Shown here piece by piece: positions 1 through 9,513 of a stretch of DNA of 64,000 bases. Each line of letters starts with the position of its first letter. Position 1 is the first letter of the stretch. The stretch lies in assembly GCF_003586285.1 (NCBI RefSeq), contig NZ_QUBR01000003.1:1-64000 (forward strand), in the 5' to 3' direction. Under the pieces are notes generated by a model. It made no database searches. It saw only the letters and a list, made by a program, of their open reading frames with translations, and was not told where the DNA came from. Origin of the DNA: Aeromicrobium endophyticum. Lineage in GTDB: Bacteria; Actinomycetota; Actinomycetes; Propionibacteriales; Nocardioidaceae. The position numbers and the translations under genes were made by a program.

Positions 1-53
1 GGGGTGCGTCCTGTCTTGGTCTCGACGGCGTCGAGGTAGGCCTGGAACGACAT
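1..53 (-). CDS. DUF4287 domain protein, N-terminal fragment
   Basis: Only the first 17 or so codons lie in the window, read leftwards from an ATG at 51-53. The start reads MSFQAYLDAVETKTGRTP, which matches the opening of the small DUF4287 family (proteins beginning MSFQAYLD..TKTGK.P). An AGGAGA ribosome site sits just upstream of the ATG. The function of the family is unknown. The assignment rests on these few residues only. Confidence 0.6.
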   Translation of the reverse strand, partial: MSFQAYLDAVETKTGRT

Positions 54-113
54 GGGGGTCTCCTGTCACGGGATGGCTTCTCGTCAGTTCTATCGCGCGG
101 AGGGGGCGTCCAC

Positions 114-119
114 TACCCT
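114..119 (+). promoter_or_regulatory. -10 box of a leaderless promoter for prs
   Basis: TACCCT ends exactly six bases before the GTG start at 126. This matches the -10 position of leaderless actinobacterial transcripts, whose first base is the start codon. No ribosome site is visible. The same geometry recurs at other genes in this window. Confidence 0.5.
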
Positions 120-125
120 CGTGGC

Positions 126-1103
126 GTGAGTCAGATCGTGGTCTTCTCCGGAAGTGCGCACCGCCCCCTTGCCGAGAAGATCTGCTCCGAGCTCGGGCAG
201 CCCCTGTCGGCGTCCGACACGTTGCGGTTCAGCAACGACTGCCTCCAGGTGCAGCTGCTGGCCAACTGCCGCAAGAAGGACGTCTTCATCATCCAGCCGC
301 TGGTGCCTCCCACGCAGGACCACCTGATGGAGCTGCTGCTGATGATCGACGCGGCCCGCGGTGCCAGCGCTGACTCGGTCACCGCCGTCATCCCGCACTA
401 CGCCTACGCGCGCTCCGACAAGAAGGACGCCTCGCGCATCTCGATCGGCGGACGGCTCGTGGCCGACATGCTGACCACCGCGGGCGCCGACCGGGTCGTC
501 ACGATGACGCTGCACGCGCCGCAGGTCCACGGCTTCTTCAGCGTCCCCGTCGACCACCTCACCGCGATCGGCGAGCTCGCCGACCACTACCGCAGCCGCG
601 ACCTCACCGACACCGTCGTGGTGTCGCCCGACCTCGGCAACGCCAAGACGGCGTCGCTGTTCGCCCGCCTGCTCGGCGTCCCCGTGGCGGCCGGCAGCAA
701 GCAGCGCCAGGCCGACGACAAGGTCGTGATCGACGCGATCGTCGGCGACGTGGCCGGCAAGAAGGCCATCGTGCTCGACGACGAGATCGCCACCGGCGGG
801 TCGATCATCGAGCTGATGAACAAGCTCGAGGAGGAGGGCTGCACCGAGGCCTCCGTGGCGTGCACGCACGGACTGTTCACGGGCAACGCCGTCGAGCGCC
901 TGCGCAACCACGCCTCGATCACCGAGGTCGTCACCACCGACACCGTCCCGCCGCCGGCCGACTGGCCCGAGCTGCAGGTGCGATCGGTCGCCGGGCTGTT
1001 CGCCGAGGCCATCGCCCGCATCCACGCGGGGGAGTCGGTGTCGTCGCTGTTCGACGGCGTCGACCCCGCGCACGCACCGCCGCAGCCCAAGCTCCCGCTC
1101 TGA
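126..1103 (+). CDS. prs: Ribose-phosphate pyrophosphokinase-like protein (PRPP synthase)
   Basis: Predicted cytosolic enzyme making PRPP from ribose 5-phosphate and ATP for nucleotide, histidine and tryptophan synthesis. The 325-residue protein has the usual length and two phosphoribosyltransferase-type domains. The ATP-side segment [11 protein letters not shown] lies near residues 104-114, and the PRPP-binding loop [11 protein letters not shown] near 216-226. The loop differs from the usual DDMIDTGGT, and the flexible catalytic loop has KQRQ (near 202-205) where canonical enzymes have KRR. It may therefore be a divergent or second PRPP synthase. The GTG start at 126 fits the [10 protein letters not shown] beginning and a leaderless promoter. 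The gene stands alone, ahead of the murI operon. Confidence 0.85.
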   Translation: MSQIVVFSGSAHRPLAEKICSELGQPLSASDTLRFSNDCLQVQLLANCRKKDVFIIQPLVPPTQDHLMELLLMIDAARGASADSVTAVIPHYAYARSDKKDASRISIGGRLVADMLTTAGADRVVTMTLHAPQVHGFFSVPVDHLTAIGELADHYRSRDLTDTVVVSPDLGNAKTASLFARLLGVPVAAGSKQRQADDKVVIDAIVGDVAGKKAIVLDDEIATGGSIIELMNKLEEEGCTEASVACTHGLFTGNAVERLRNHASITEVVTTDTVPPPADWPELQVRSVAGLFAEAIARIHAGESVSSLFDGVDPAHAPPQPKLPL

Positions 1104-1173
1104 CGACCGCTCGGGTGTGATGTCCGTCGATCCGCTGTTGCCGAGACCCGCGAGGCACGTAGGGTCGTGGCTT

Positions 1174-1980
1174 GTGGACGCACCCATCGGCATCTTCGAC
1201 TCGGGCTTCGGCGGCCTGACGGTGGCCCGAGCCGTCCTCGACCAGCTGCCGCACGAGCCGGTCCTGTACCTCGGCGACACCGCACGGCAGCCGTATGGGC
1301 CCAAGCCGATCTCCGAGGTCCGCGAGTACGCGCTCGAGTGCCTCGACCACCTCGTCGACCAGGGCGTCAAGGCCTTGGTCATCGCCTGCAACTCCGCCAG
1401 CGCCGCGGTGCTGCGGGACGCCCGCGAGCGCTACGACGTCCCCGTGGTCGAGGTCATCGTGCCCGCCACCCGCCGCGCCGTCCGCGCCACCCGCAACGGC
1501 ATCGTCGGCGTCATCTGCACCGAGGCCACCGCGACGTCGCGGGCCTACGACGACGCGTTCGCCGCCAACCCCGGCATCACGCTGCACACGCAGCCCTGCC
1601 CGGTCTTCGTCGACCTCGTCGAGCAGGGCGTCACCAGCGGCCCCGAGCTGCTCGCGGCGGCCGAGACGTACCTGCGCCCGCTGGTCGACCGGGGGGTCGA
1701 CACGCTGGTGCTCGGGTGCACCCACTACCCGTTGCTGACCGGCGTACTGTCCTACGTCATGGGTGACGGTGTCACGCTCGTCTCGAGCGCCGAGGAGACG
1801 GCCAAGGACGTGTACGGGCTGCTCGTCCGCGACAACCTCGAGCGAGACCGCGAGCTGCCGGCCCCGAAGCACCGGTTCCTGACGACCGGGCGGCCCGACG
1901 ACTTCGCCCAGCTCGGTCGCCGGTTCCTCGGCCCGGAGATCGTCTCGGCCGAGCAGTTCTCGTGGGTGGGGGTGTCATGA
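1174..1980 (+). CDS. murI: Glutamate racemase
   Basis: Converts L- to D-glutamate for peptidoglycan precursors in the cytosol. The protein opens with the family signature [13 protein letters not shown]. The two catalytic cysteines are visible in IACNSAS (Cys72) and LGCTHYPLL (Cys182). With the GTG at 1174 it is 268 residues, the normal length. Longer in-frame starts exist but would place unrelated residues before the signature. The stop overlaps the ATG of the next gene (ATGA), so the two are translationally coupled. It is followed by an MBL phosphodiesterase, rph and rdgB, the same order as around Rv1338 in M. tuberculosis. Confidence 0.95.
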   Translation: MDAPIGIFDSGFGGLTVARAVLDQLPHEPVLYLGDTARQPYGPKPISEVREYALECLDHLVDQGVKALVIACNSASAAVLRDARERYDVPVVEVIVPATRRAVRATRNGIVGVICTEATATSRAYDDAFAANPGITLHTQPCPVFVDLVEQGVTSGPELLAAAETYLRPLVDRGVDTLVLGCTHYPLLTGVLSYVMGDGVTLVSSAEETAKDVYGLLVRDNLERDRELPAPKHRFLTTGRPDDFAQLGRRFLGPEIVSAEQFSWVGVS

Positions 1981-2738
1981 AGCTGACCGTCATCGGTTGC
2001 GCCGGCTCGTTCGCCGGGCCCGACTCGCCCGCCAGCTGCTACCTCGTCGAGGCGCCGCACGAGGGCAGCACGTACCGCCTGCTGATCGACCTCGGCAGCG
2101 GCGCGTTCGGCCCGCTCCAGCGGCACAGCACGATCCGTGACATCGACGCGATCGCGCTGTCGCACCTGCACGCCGACCACTGCTTCGACATGTCGGGCTT
2201 CTACGTCGTCAGCCGCTACCACCCGCAGGGCGCCTTCGACCGCATCCCGGTGCACGCGCCCGAGGGGGCCGGCGACTTCCTCGTCGCGGCGTACGGCGAG
2301 GAGGAGCGCAGCGGCATGAGCGAGCAGTTCGCCTTCAGCCCGTGGCAGGACGGCGCGACCGTGCAGCTGGGCCCCTTCAGCGTCACGTCGGTGCTGGTCA
2401 ACCATCCCGTCCCGGCGTTCGCGATGCGCATCGCGACCGCCGACCACGCGATCGCCTACTCGGGCGACACGGGGCCCTGCGACGCGCTGGTCGACCTCGT
2501 CGACGGCGTCGACCTGTTCCTGTGCGAGGCGTCGTTCGTCGAGTCGGGCGACAACCCGCCCAACCTGCACCTGACGGGTGCCGAGGCCGGGCACTACGCG
2601 ACGGTCGGCTCGGTCGGACGCCTGCTCGTCACGCACATCCCCACCTGGACGTCTCGTGACGAGGTCGAGGCCGACGTGCGGACGACGTGGGACGGCCCCT
2701 ACGACATCGTCACGGCCGGGGCGACGTACGAGCTCTGA
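1977..2738 (+). CDS. MBL-fold hydrolase, Rv1339-like cyclic-nucleotide phosphodiesterase
   Basis: A 253-residue metallo-beta-lactamase-fold protein with the metal-binding motif HLHADHCFD (residues 63-71) and later His/Asp ligands ([14 protein letters not shown]). It belongs to the RNase Z-like branch. Its place between murI and rph matches M. tuberculosis Rv1339, a member described as an atypical class II cAMP phosphodiesterase. Substrate assignment here is by synteny and family only. The ATG at 1977 overlaps the murI stop and was preferred to an ATG 15 bases upstream because the family begins [11 protein letters not shown]. Confidence 0.8.
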   Translation: MKLTVIGCAGSFAGPDSPASCYLVEAPHEGSTYRLLIDLGSGAFGPLQRHSTIRDIDAIALSHLHADHCFDMSGFYVVSRYHPQGAFDRIPVHAPEGAGDFLVAAYGEEERSGMSEQFAFSPWQDGATVQLGPFSVTSVLVNHPVPAFAMRIATADHAIAYSGDTGPCDALVDLVDGVDLFLCEASFVESGDNPPNLHLTGAEAGHYATVGSVGRLLVTHIPTWTSRDEVEADVRTTWDGPYDIVTAGATYEL

Positions 2739-2777
2739 GCACGTCCGCCGTCCGAGCGGCAGGTCGGACCCGGCCGA

Positions 2778-2783
2778 TAGGCT
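2778..2783 (+). promoter_or_regulatory. -10 box of a leaderless promoter for rph
   Basis: TAGGCT ends six bases before the ATG at 2790 and no ribosome site is present. This suggests a separate leaderless start for rph-rdgB inside the murI cluster. Confidence 0.45.
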
Positions 2784-2789
2784 CGCGGC

Positions 2790-3509
2790 ATGACTCGTGA
2801 AGACGGCCGCGCCGCCGACCAGCTCCGCCCCGTGACCATCACCCGCAACTGGCTCGACCACGCGCAGGGCTCGTGCCTGATCGAGTTCGGCAAGACCAAG
2901 GTGCTGTGCGCCGCGAGCGCCAGCGAGGGCGTGCCGCGGTGGCGCAAGGGCTCGGGCCTCGGCTGGGTCACGGCCGAGTACGCGATGCTGCCGCAGGCCA
3001 CCCACGACCGCTCCGCCCGTGAGTCGGTCAAGGGCCGCATCGGCGGACGCACCCACGAGATCTCGCGGCTGGTGGGTCGCTCGCTGCGCATGGCGATCGA
3101 CTATAAAGCGCTCGGCGAGAACACCATCACGATCGACTGCGACGTGCTGCAGGCCGACGGCGGCACCCGCACCGCAGCCATCACCGGCGCCTACGTGGCA
3201 CTGTTCGACGCCGTCGAGCACCTGCGCGCCAAGGGAGCCCTCGCGGGCGAGCCGCTCGTCGAGTCGGTGGCGGCGATCAGCGTCGGCATCATCGATGGCG
3301 TGCCGCTGCTCGACCTGCCCTACGTCGAGGACGTCCGCGCCGAGACCGACATGAACGTCGTCATGACCGGCTCGGGCAAGTTCGTCGAGGTGCAGGGCAC
3401 GGCCGAAGGTGCTCCGTTCGACAAGGCCGAGCTCGACGCCCTGCTCGAGCTGGCCGCCAAGGGCTGCGTCGACCTGACGCGTCTGCAGAACGAGGCCCTC
3501 GGCCGATGA
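2790..3509 (+). CDS. rph: Ribonuclease PH
   Basis: Phosphate-dependent 3'-5' exoribonuclease that trims tRNA 3' ends. The 239-residue protein is full length and carries the core segments [31 protein letters not shown] and the phosphate-binding region [16 protein letters not shown]. It forms a hexamer in known members. The gene overlaps rdgB by the sequence ATGA, a coupling common in actinobacteria. Confidence 0.96.
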   Translation: MTREDGRAADQLRPVTITRNWLDHAQGSCLIEFGKTKVLCAASASEGVPRWRKGSGLGWVTAEYAMLPQATHDRSARESVKGRIGGRTHEISRLVGRSLRMAIDYKALGENTITIDCDVLQADGGTRTAAITGAYVALFDAVEHLRAKGALAGEPLVESVAAISVGIIDGVPLLDLPYVEDVRAETDMNVVMTGSGKFVEVQGTAEGAPFDKAELDALLELAAKGCVDLTRLQNEALGR

Positions 3510-4120
3510 GCCCCCGCGTCGTCCTGGCGTCCAACAACGCCAAGAAGCTCGCCGAGCTGCGCCGCATCCTCGAGCCGCTGGTGCCCGGCATCGAGGTGCT
3601 GGGGCTCGGCGACTTCCCGCCCTACGACGAGCCGGCCGAGACCGAGCCGACCTTCGAGGGCAATGCCCTCATCAAGGCGCGGGCCTGCCTGGCCGTCACG
3701 GGCCTGCCGTCGCTGGCCGACGACTCCGGCCTGTGCGTCGACGCGCTCAACGGCATGCCGGGTGTGCTGTCGGCGCGCTGGTCGGGCGTTCCCAAGGCCG
3801 AGGGTGGCGACGCGGCCAACAATCGTCTGCTGCTCAGCCAGCTCTCCGAGGTGCCGCCCGAGCGTCGCACGGCTCGCTTCGTGTGCGTCATGGCGCTGTG
3901 CACGCCCGACGGCCGAGAGATCGTGCAGGACGGCGCGATGACCGGACGCGTCCTGGCGGCCGAGCACGGGGGAGGCGGCTTCGGCTACGACCCGCTGTTC
4001 GCCGCCGACGGCTTCGACGTCTCGACCGCCGAGCTGACGCCGGCCGACAAGGATCGCATCAGCCACCGCGGCAAGGCGCTCACCGCGATGGCGCCGGCCA
4101 TCGTGGCCGCACTGACCTAG
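3506..4120 (+). CDS. rdgB: Non-canonical purine NTP pyrophosphatase (RdgB/HAM1)
   Basis: Hydrolyses dITP, ITP and XTP to monophosphates and so keeps deaminated purines out of DNA and RNA. The 204-residue protein shows the family's N-terminal [13 protein letters not shown], the active-site block [13 protein letters not shown] and the C-terminal [10 protein letters not shown]...SHRGKAL. Its start overlaps the rph stop. Its last codons overlap the convergent SGNH hydrolase gene by four bases, so no terminator separates them. Confidence 0.95.
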   Translation: MSPRVVLASNNAKKLAELRRILEPLVPGIEVLGLGDFPPYDEPAETEPTFEGNALIKARACLAVTGLPSLADDSGLCVDALNGMPGVLSARWSGVPKAEGGDAANNRLLLSQLSEVPPERRTARFVCVMALCTPDGREIVQDGAMTGRVLAAEHGGGGFGYDPLFAADGFDVSTAELTPADKDRISHRGKALTAMAPAIVAALT

Positions 4121-4836
4121 ACGGCGGGCTGCGCCGGCTTCTCGAGGGCTCGGATCACGCGTCGCGCGATCGCGAGGCTGCCGGCACGGTTGGGGTGGAT
4201 CCCGTCGATCACGCGGTCGGCGGTCAGCGCGCCCCGCGTGCTGACGAACTGCATGCCGTGCAGGCGCGCCTCCGCGGCGATGATGCGCGTCACGCGCACA
4301 CCGTCGGACCGGTCGAGCGGACCCCACGGAGGGCCCAGCACCACGATGCGCGTCGAGCTGGGCAGATAGGTCTTGAGCACGCCGAGGTAGGTGCTGACCG
4401 CGCGGCGCACCTCGTCGTCCGTCGACGTCTGGAACACCCCGCGGACGCAGCGGGCCCAGTCGTTGCGGCCGCCCTCGACGATCAGGATCGAGGGGGCGTC
4501 GCCCAGGAAGGCATCGGGACGGTCGATGAACCGGTTGCCCGTGCACCGGTGCCCCGGACGCAGGTACCCCGATCCCGACTGCGCGTAGGTGCGCACGCTG
4601 GCGTCGAAGTGCCGGCCCGTGACGCTCCACCAGGCCTGGTCGGCGTCGCCGGGACGGTCGTTGTAGCGGGCGCTGATCGAGTCGCCCACGACGACGATGC
4701 CCTGCGGAGCGAGACGTGAGACCGGCTGGGTCTGACCGCCCTGAGCGCCCTGCCAGGCCACGAACGGGCCGATGAGCAGGGCGAGCACGAGTGCGACGAC
4801 GGCAGAGCGGTGCCTGGACCTGCGTGGTGTTCTCAT
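4117..4836 (-). CDS. Secreted or membrane-anchored SGNH/GDSL hydrolase
   Basis: A 239-residue protein with a basic N-terminus and a hydrophobic segment (residues 12-28), so it is probably exported or anchored. The SGNH blocks are visible: GDS with the nucleophile Ser (51-53), GGRND (122-126) and the catalytic pair in DGIHPN (Asp211/His214). Members hydrolyse esters of lipids, polysaccharides or cell-wall acyl groups. The substrate is not evident here. The gene stands alone and converges on rdgB. Confidence 0.8.
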   Translation of the reverse strand: MRTPRRSRHRSAVVALVLALLIGPFVAWQGAQGGQTQPVSRLAPQGIVVVGDSISARYNDRPGDADQAWWSVTGRHFDASVRTYAQSGSGYLRPGHRCTGNRFIDRPDAFLGDAPSILIVEGGRNDWARCVRGVFQTSTDDEVRRAVSTYLGVLKTYLPSSTRIVVLGPPWGPLDRSDGVRVTRIIAAEARLHGMQFVSTRGALTADRVIDGIHPNRAGSLAIARRVIRALEKPAQPAV

Positions 4837-4975
4837 CGTGCTTCTTTCGTCCCGAGAACTGAACTGTACGTCGCAGGCGGCGCCGACCGGAGCGAAGACG
4901 ACATGTCGTCGCGCACATCGCGAAAAATAGCTCGAACGGACTATGCGGAGGCGGCTGCTCCGGTAGACGGGCTGC

Positions 4976-5440
4976 TCACTCCGGCAGGGCGAAACCCTGC
5001 TGACGCCACGCCTCGAAGACCGCGACGGAGGCGGTGTTGGCCAGGTTCATCGACCGCCGTCCGGGCAGCATCGGCAGCCGGACGCGGGCGGTCAGGCGGG
5101 GGTCGTCGAGCACCTCCTGCGGCAGCCCGGTCGGCTCGGCCCCGAACATCAGGACGTCTCCGGGCCGGTATGCCACGTCGGTGTAGACCTGCTCGCCCTT
5201 GGCGGTGAACGCGAAGACGCGGCCCGGTGCCAGCGCCGCGAGGGCGGTGTCGAGATCGGGGTGCACCGTCATGACGGCCAGGTCGTGGTAGTCGAGCCCG
5301 GCCCGCTTGAGCTTGGACTCGGAGAGGTCGAAGCCCAACGGCTCGACGAGGTGCAGCTCGGCCCCCGTGACCGCGGCCAGCCGGATGGCCGCCCCGGTGT
5401 TGCCCGCGATGCGCGGCTCGTGGAACAGGATGCGGAACAT
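4976..5440 (-). CDS. trmL: tRNA (cytidine(34)-2'-O)-methyltransferase, SPOUT family
   Basis: Predicted to 2'-O-methylate the wobble base of certain tRNAs using SAM. The 154-residue protein is typical TrmL length. It has the SPOUT knot segments MFGAEPTGLP and LPMLPGRRSMNLANTASVAVFEAW near the C-terminus and the N-terminal HEPRIAGNTGAAIR. The ATG at 5438-5440 shares one base with the stop of the upstream BenE gene (TGATG), so translation is probably coupled. A much longer frame extends upstream but is only an antisense or shadow reading of BenE. Confidence 0.92.
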   Translation of the reverse strand: MFRILFHEPRIAGNTGAAIRLAAVTGAELHLVEPLGFDLSESKLKRAGLDYHDLAVMTVHPDLDTALAALAPGRVFAFTAKGEQVYTDVAYRPGDVLMFGAEPTGLPQEVLDDPRLTARVRLPMLPGRRSMNLANTASVAVFEAWRQQGFALPE

Positions 5441-6648
5441 CAGCGGTGCCTCCCGGTGGGACGCCGCAGGACCAGGTGCACGACGAGACCGGCGATCAGG
5501 GCCCAGAAGGCCGAGCCGATGCCGAGGATCGTGATGCCCGATGCCGCGACGAGGAATGTGATGACGGCGGCCTCGCGACCGGCGGGCTCGGACACCGCGC
5601 CCTCGAAGGCCGCGGCCAGGGTGCCGAGCAGCGCGAGACCGGCGACCGTCGCGATGACCCCGACCGGTGCGACGGCGACCAGCGCCGCGAGGGCGGCCGA
5701 GGTGACCGCGAGCACGACGTACGTCCAGCCGCCCGACTGCGCGGCGATCCACCGGCGCTGCGGATCGGGGCCGGCCGGTGGCCCGCCGGCGAGGGCGGCG
5801 CTGATGGCGGCCAGGTTGACCGAGTGTCCGCCGGACGAGGCACCCAGCATCGTCGCGGCGCCCGCGGTCACGAGCGAGTCGCGCCACGGCACGTCGTAGC
5901 CGAGCGACTTCATGATGGCGAAGCCCGGGACGTTCTGCGACGCCATCGTGACGACGTACAGCGGCAGCGCGATGCCGACCAGTGCGGCCCAGCTCCAGTG
6001 CGGCGTCGTGAACGTCAGCTGGGGGAGCAGGTCGGAGCCGGCGATCGTCGTGCCGGTGCGGATCATGTCGACGCCGATCACGACGCCTGCCGCCACGAAG
6101 GCTGCGGGCGCGGCCCAGCGGGGCACGAACCTGACACCGGCGAGCCACACCACCACGACGGGCAGGATCGTCCACGGATCGTCGCGCAGGGCCCCGACCG
6201 GCGCCAGGCACAGCTCGAGCAGCACGCCGGCCAGCATGGCCTGCGCGATCGGTGCGGGGATCAGGCCGATCAGGCGCCCGAGGGCGGGCCACAGGCCGGT
6301 GAGGACGTAGGCGGCCCCGGCCACCAGGAAGGCGCCGACCGCGACGGCCCAGCCGCCGTCGGGGGTCGCGGTGCCGGCGAGCAGTGCCGCGCCCGGGGTC
6401 GACCACGCCAGCACCACGGGGATGCGGTGCCGCCGGCTCAACCAGATCATGCCGGCCGCCTGCGTCAGGCACATCACGAGGAGCCCGGACGCGGCCTGCG
6501 CCGACGTCGCACCGACCGCGTGCAGCCCGGTCAGCACCACCGCGAACGAGCTGGTGTATCCCACGAGCACCGCGATGATGCCGGCGCTGATCGGCTGCTG
6601 GAGCCCGCCGCTGCCTGGGCCGCCGGCCACCTCCCGCTCCATGGCCAC
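5440..6648 (-). CDS. BenE-family benzoate/H+ symporter-like membrane protein
   Basis: A 402-residue polytopic protein with about 11-12 hydrophobic helices and BenE-type segments such as PISAGIIAVLVGYTSSFAVVL and LYVVTMASQNVPGFAIMKSLGY (given here in parts). Known members import benzoate with protons. No aromatic-ring degradation genes lie nearby, so the substrate is uncertain. It is co-transcribed with trmL, which it overlaps. The ATG codon at 6648 was taken as the start; a second ATG lies two codons later. Confidence 0.85.
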   Translation of the reverse strand: MAMEREVAGGPGSGGLQQPISAGIIAVLVGYTSSFAVVLTGLHAVGATSAQAASGLLVMCLTQAAGMIWLSRRHRIPVVLAWSTPGAALLAGTATPDGGWAVAVGAFLVAGAAYVLTGLWPALGRLIGLIPAPIAQAMLAGVLLELCLAPVGALRDDPWTILPVVVVWLAGVRFVPRWAAPAAFVAAGVVIGVDMIRTGTTIAGSDLLPQLTFTTPHWSWAALVGIALPLYVVTMASQNVPGFAIMKSLGYDVPWRDSLVTAGAATMLGASSGGHSVNLAAISAALAGGPPAGPDPQRRWIAAQSGGWTYVVLAVTSAALAALVAVAPVGVIATVAGLALLGTLAAAFEGAVSEPAGREAAVITFLVAASGITILGIGSAFWALIAGLVVHLVLRRPTGRHR

Positions 6649-6700
6649 TCACCCTAGGGCACCGTGCGCCGTGACCCTCGCGACCCTAGACTCACCGACC

Positions 6701-7126
6701 ATGGCCACTCCCCAGCGCGTCCACGTCGTCCACACCTTCGCGTCCGACCCGGCAACGGTCTTCGCCAAGCTGTCCGAGCACGAGAACCTCGGCCCCGTCC
6801 TCGGCGCGAAGATCCGCCGGGTCAGGGACGGCGACACGACCCGCAACGGCGCGGGCTCCACCCGCAGCGTCAAGGTCGGCCCGCTGCCGGCCTTCCACGA
6901 GACCACCACGCTGGCCGAGCCCGACTCGCTGATCGAGTACGAGATCACCCAGGGCAGCCCGCTCAAGGGCCACTGGGGGCGGCAGATCCTGACCCCGCTG
7001 CCCGGTGGCGGCACCCAGCTCGACTACACGATCGGCTTCGACGTCCCGGTGCCCGGCGCCGCCGCCCTGGTCGGCGCCGTGCTGCAGAAGAACATCGCCA
7101 AGGGCATCGGCAAGCTCACCCCGTAG
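6701..7126 (+). CDS. SRPBCC-family (START-like) protein
   Basis: A 141-residue protein of the SRPBCC or polyketide-cyclase-like fold: an N-terminal strand VHVVHTFASDPATVFAKLSEHENLG and a C-terminal helix after GAAALVGAVLQKN. Members bind small hydrophobic ligands. The function here is unknown. The ATG at 6701 follows a TAGACT -10-like box by eight bases, so expression may be leaderless. It is divergent from BenE. Confidence 0.75.
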   Translation: MATPQRVHVVHTFASDPATVFAKLSEHENLGPVLGAKIRRVRDGDTTRNGAGSTRSVKVGPLPAFHETTTLAEPDSLIEYEITQGSPLKGHWGRQILTPLPGGGTQLDYTIGFDVPVPGAAALVGAVLQKNIAKGIGKLTP

Positions 7127-7151
7127 TGAACGTGCCCGTCCTTCCGCACCG

Positions 7152-8051
7152 ATGACGTCGACGCTCGAGCGCTCCGGCCTGCGCCCGGTCGCCTTCGTCG
7201 TGGTCGCGGCCGTGTGCTTCGGCACGACCGGGACGGCCCAAGAGCTCGGCCCCGACGAGGCCACCAGCAGCGCCGTGGGGTTGAGCCGGATCGTGGTCGG
7301 CGGACTGCTGCTGGGCCTGGCGGCGTGGTGGGCCGCACGACGTCCGGGCGCACGCCTGCCGCGGATCGGCTGGTCGCAGCGCGGCACGGTGCTGGTCGCC
7401 GGAGCGGCCGTGCTCGCCTACCAGCCGATGTTCTTCGCCGGGACCCGCCTCAACGGTGTCGCGGTCGGGGCCGTCGTGACGCTCGGGGCCGCGCCGGTGC
7501 TGACGGGCCTGCTCGAGTGGGTGCTCACGCGCCGGGTGCCGTCGCGTGCCTGGTTCGCCGGGACGGGCGCCGCCGTCGTGGGGGTCGTCCTCATCGGGGG
7601 CCTGGTCGACGGGGGAGCGCGGCAGGTCAGCCTCGCGGGCCTGGCCGGCTCGGCAGGTGCGGCGCTCGCGTACGCGGTCTACACGCTGGCCGTCAAGCGG
7701 CTGCTCACCGACGGCTGGGGTGCGACGGTGGCGATCGGCGGCGTGTTCGCGACGGCCGCGGTGATGGGCGCACCCCTGTTGCTGCTGGTCGACCTGGCCT
7801 GGCTCGGGAGCGCCCCGGGGGTGGGCCTGGTGGTGTGGCTCGCCGTGGTGACGGTCGTCGTCGCGTACGTGCTGTTCGCGACCGGGCTGCGGGCCCTGCC
7901 CGCGTCGACGGTCTCGACGCTCACGCTCGTGGAGCCCCTGACGGCGTGCGTGCTGGGCGTGGCCGTGCTGGGCGAGCGTCTCTCGACCCAGGGGTGGGTC
8001 GGTCTGGCCGTGCTGCTCGGCGGGGTGACGGTGCTCGCCGTCAGGCGCTGA
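7152..8051 (+). CDS. EamA-family (DMT superfamily) transporter
   Basis: A 299-residue membrane protein with ten predicted helices in two EamA repeats (about residues 10-140 and 150-295). The second repeat carries the usual STVSTLTLVEPLTACVLG and LGERLSTQGWVG region. Members export amino acids or other metabolites. The substrate is not predictable. Its stop overlaps the convergent hypothetical gene by 11 bases. Confidence 0.85.
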   Translation: MTSTLERSGLRPVAFVVVAAVCFGTTGTAQELGPDEATSSAVGLSRIVVGGLLLGLAAWWAARRPGARLPRIGWSQRGTVLVAGAAVLAYQPMFFAGTRLNGVAVGAVVTLGAAPVLTGLLEWVLTRRVPSRAWFAGTGAAVVGVVLIGGLVDGGARQVSLAGLAGSAGAALAYAVYTLAVKRLLTDGWGATVAIGGVFATAAVMGAPLLLLVDLAWLGSAPGVGLVVWLAVVTVVVAYVLFATGLRALPASTVSTLTLVEPLTACVLGVAVLGERLSTQGWVGLAVLLGGVTVLAVRR

Positions 8052-8466
8052 GGCGCTCCCAGAGGCGCGCCGTCTCGGCCTCGACGTCGCCGGGATGGAT
8101 CTGCTGCACGTTGCGCCCGCCCCGTGCGAACGTCTGCGAGACGGCCGCCGGCACGAGCGAGGGGTCGACCGGCTGGTCGATCCAGTCGCAGTCGCGGACG
8201 TTCACGAGGTCGACGGCGGCACCGCCGGCGTCGTGCCGCAGTGGGCCGGTGAGGCGTCCGACGTACGCCCGGCCGTCGGGGTGCCGGGTCCAGACGAACG
8301 CCCCGACGGGGGCGGCTGCGAACCGGTCGAGCCGCCGCTCGGCCCTCTCGTCGGTGGCCTCGCCCATCCCGACCACGCCCAGCCGCAGCGCCCGCTCGAC
8401 GGCTGCGGCGTGGTCGACGTCGTCGCGGCGCGACCGCAGGGGCGTGCGGTAGACGGGATCGGTCAC
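8041..8466 (-). CDS. Conserved hypothetical protein, 141 aa
   Basis: I do not recognise this soluble protein. It starts at a GTG (8464-8466) with VTDPVYRTPLRSRRDDVDH and has no signal peptide or membrane segment. The middle (AFVWTRHPDGRAYVGRLTGP) and end (FARGGRNVQQIHPGDVEAET) look like ordered conserved blocks. Codon use matches the neighbours, which supports a real gene. Longer in-frame starts run into the AIM24 gene and are unlikely. Confidence 0.65.
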   Translation of the reverse strand: MTDPVYRTPLRSRRDDVDHAAAVERALRLGVVGMGEATDERAERRLDRFAAAPVGAFVWTRHPDGRAYVGRLTGPLRHDAGGAAVDLVNVRDCDWIDQPVDPSLVPAAVSQTFARGGRNVQQIHPGDVEAETARLWERLSA

Positions 8467-8474
8467 GGACGCGC

Positions 8475-9209
8475 CTAGCTCAGGATGCCGCCGAGGATGC
8501 CGCCGCCGACGGCCGCCGCGGCCACGTTGCCGCCGTTGCCCCCGCCCTGCTGGGGGTACGCCGGGCCCTCGGACGGCTGCACGACGACGAAGCCGGGGCC
8601 CTGGAAGGCGTACTGGAACGCCTCGCCCGAGCCGCCGCGCAGCGACGACCGCATGGTCATGCTGTTGTGCAGCTGCGGCTGCAGGTTGGCCGACCAGCAC
8701 ACGGCCGCGTTGATGTCGACGTACGTGGGCTGCTGCGAGCAGTCGAGGATCATCGGGTCGCCGTCAGCCACGAGGGCCACCTGGCCGGTGCCGTTGACGA
8801 CCGTGTTGAACAAGCCGCCCGCGGCCACGCCGACGCCCTTGACGCGCCGGATGTCGTGGTCGAGCGAGGCGTCGAACGCCAGCAGGTTGCGACCGTTGAT
8901 CGTGATGCCGTCGCCCTCGAGGTTGAGGACGAAGACGTTCTTGGCGGTGTCGGCGAAGAACACCTCGCCCTGGCCGGCCACTGTCATGAGCGGGTTGTCC
9001 TCGCTGGTGACGACCTTCTTCATCAGCTTGCCGATGCTGCCGGCCGACTTGTGCTCGAACGTGACCTGGCCCTGGTAGGCGACCATGACGCCCTTGGTGG
9101 CGAGCACCGGAGCACCCAGCGTCACCTTGAGCATGCGGGGGTTCTGCAGCGTGAATCGCTCGGAGGTCTGCACCTCGAGGTTGGCCTGGGAGAACAGATC
9201 GGACTTCAT
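8475..9209 (-). CDS. AIM24-family protein
   Basis: A 244-residue all-beta AIM24/TerD-like protein. It opens MKSDLFSQANLEVQTSERF and carries typical blocks such as GEVFFAD, NLEGDGITINGRNLLAFDASL and GTGQVALVADGDP. The C-terminus (residues 215-244) is a Gly/Ala/Gln-rich hydrophobic tail. The role of bacterial members is unclear. The ATG at 9207-9209 was chosen. The longer frame upstream crosses the tRNA-Leu gene on the other strand. Confidence 0.85.
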   Translation of the reverse strand: MKSDLFSQANLEVQTSERFTLQNPRMLKVTLGAPVLATKGVMVAYQGQVTFEHKSAGSIGKLMKKVVTSEDNPLMTVAGQGEVFFADTAKNVFVLNLEGDGITINGRNLLAFDASLDHDIRRVKGVGVAAGGLFNTVVNGTGQVALVADGDPMILDCSQQPTYVDINAAVCWSANLQPQLHNSMTMRSSLRGGSGEAFQYAFQGPGFVVVQPSEGPAYPQQGGGNGGNVAAAAVGGGILGGILS

Positions 9210-9295
9210 GGCGTGCCTTTCTGGGCGTGGTGACCTGACAACGAACGGCGGCTCCGCGAAGTGCCGCAGGCCCGGACCCCTATTCTGGGGGCCTG

Positions 9296-9377
9296 GCCGA
9301 TGTGGTGGAACTGGTAGACACGCAGGATTTAGGTTCCTGTGTCTTCGGACGTGCAGGTTCAAGTCCTGTCATCGGCA
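9296..9377 (+). tRNA. tRNA-Leu (anticodon TAG)
   Basis: A full cloverleaf can be folded. The acceptor arms GCCGATG (9296-9302) and CATCGGC (9370-9376) pair perfectly. The anticodon stem GCAGGA/TCCTGT encloses TTTAGGT with anticodon TAG, a long class II variable arm (GTCTTCGGAC) follows, and the T-arm reads GCAGGTTCAAGTCCTGT. The discriminator base is A at 9377. CCA is not encoded. Confidence 0.95.
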
Positions 9378-9513
9378 CTCGGCACTTATCGTCGGTCGCT
9401 GTGGAGCAGGCTGTCACTGACTACGAGAGATCAGCCCCCGGTACTTCGGACTGACTGCACCCGCCACGGTTTAGAGACTGCCGAATAGCTGACTCAAGCG
9501 GCATGTTCGCCGC

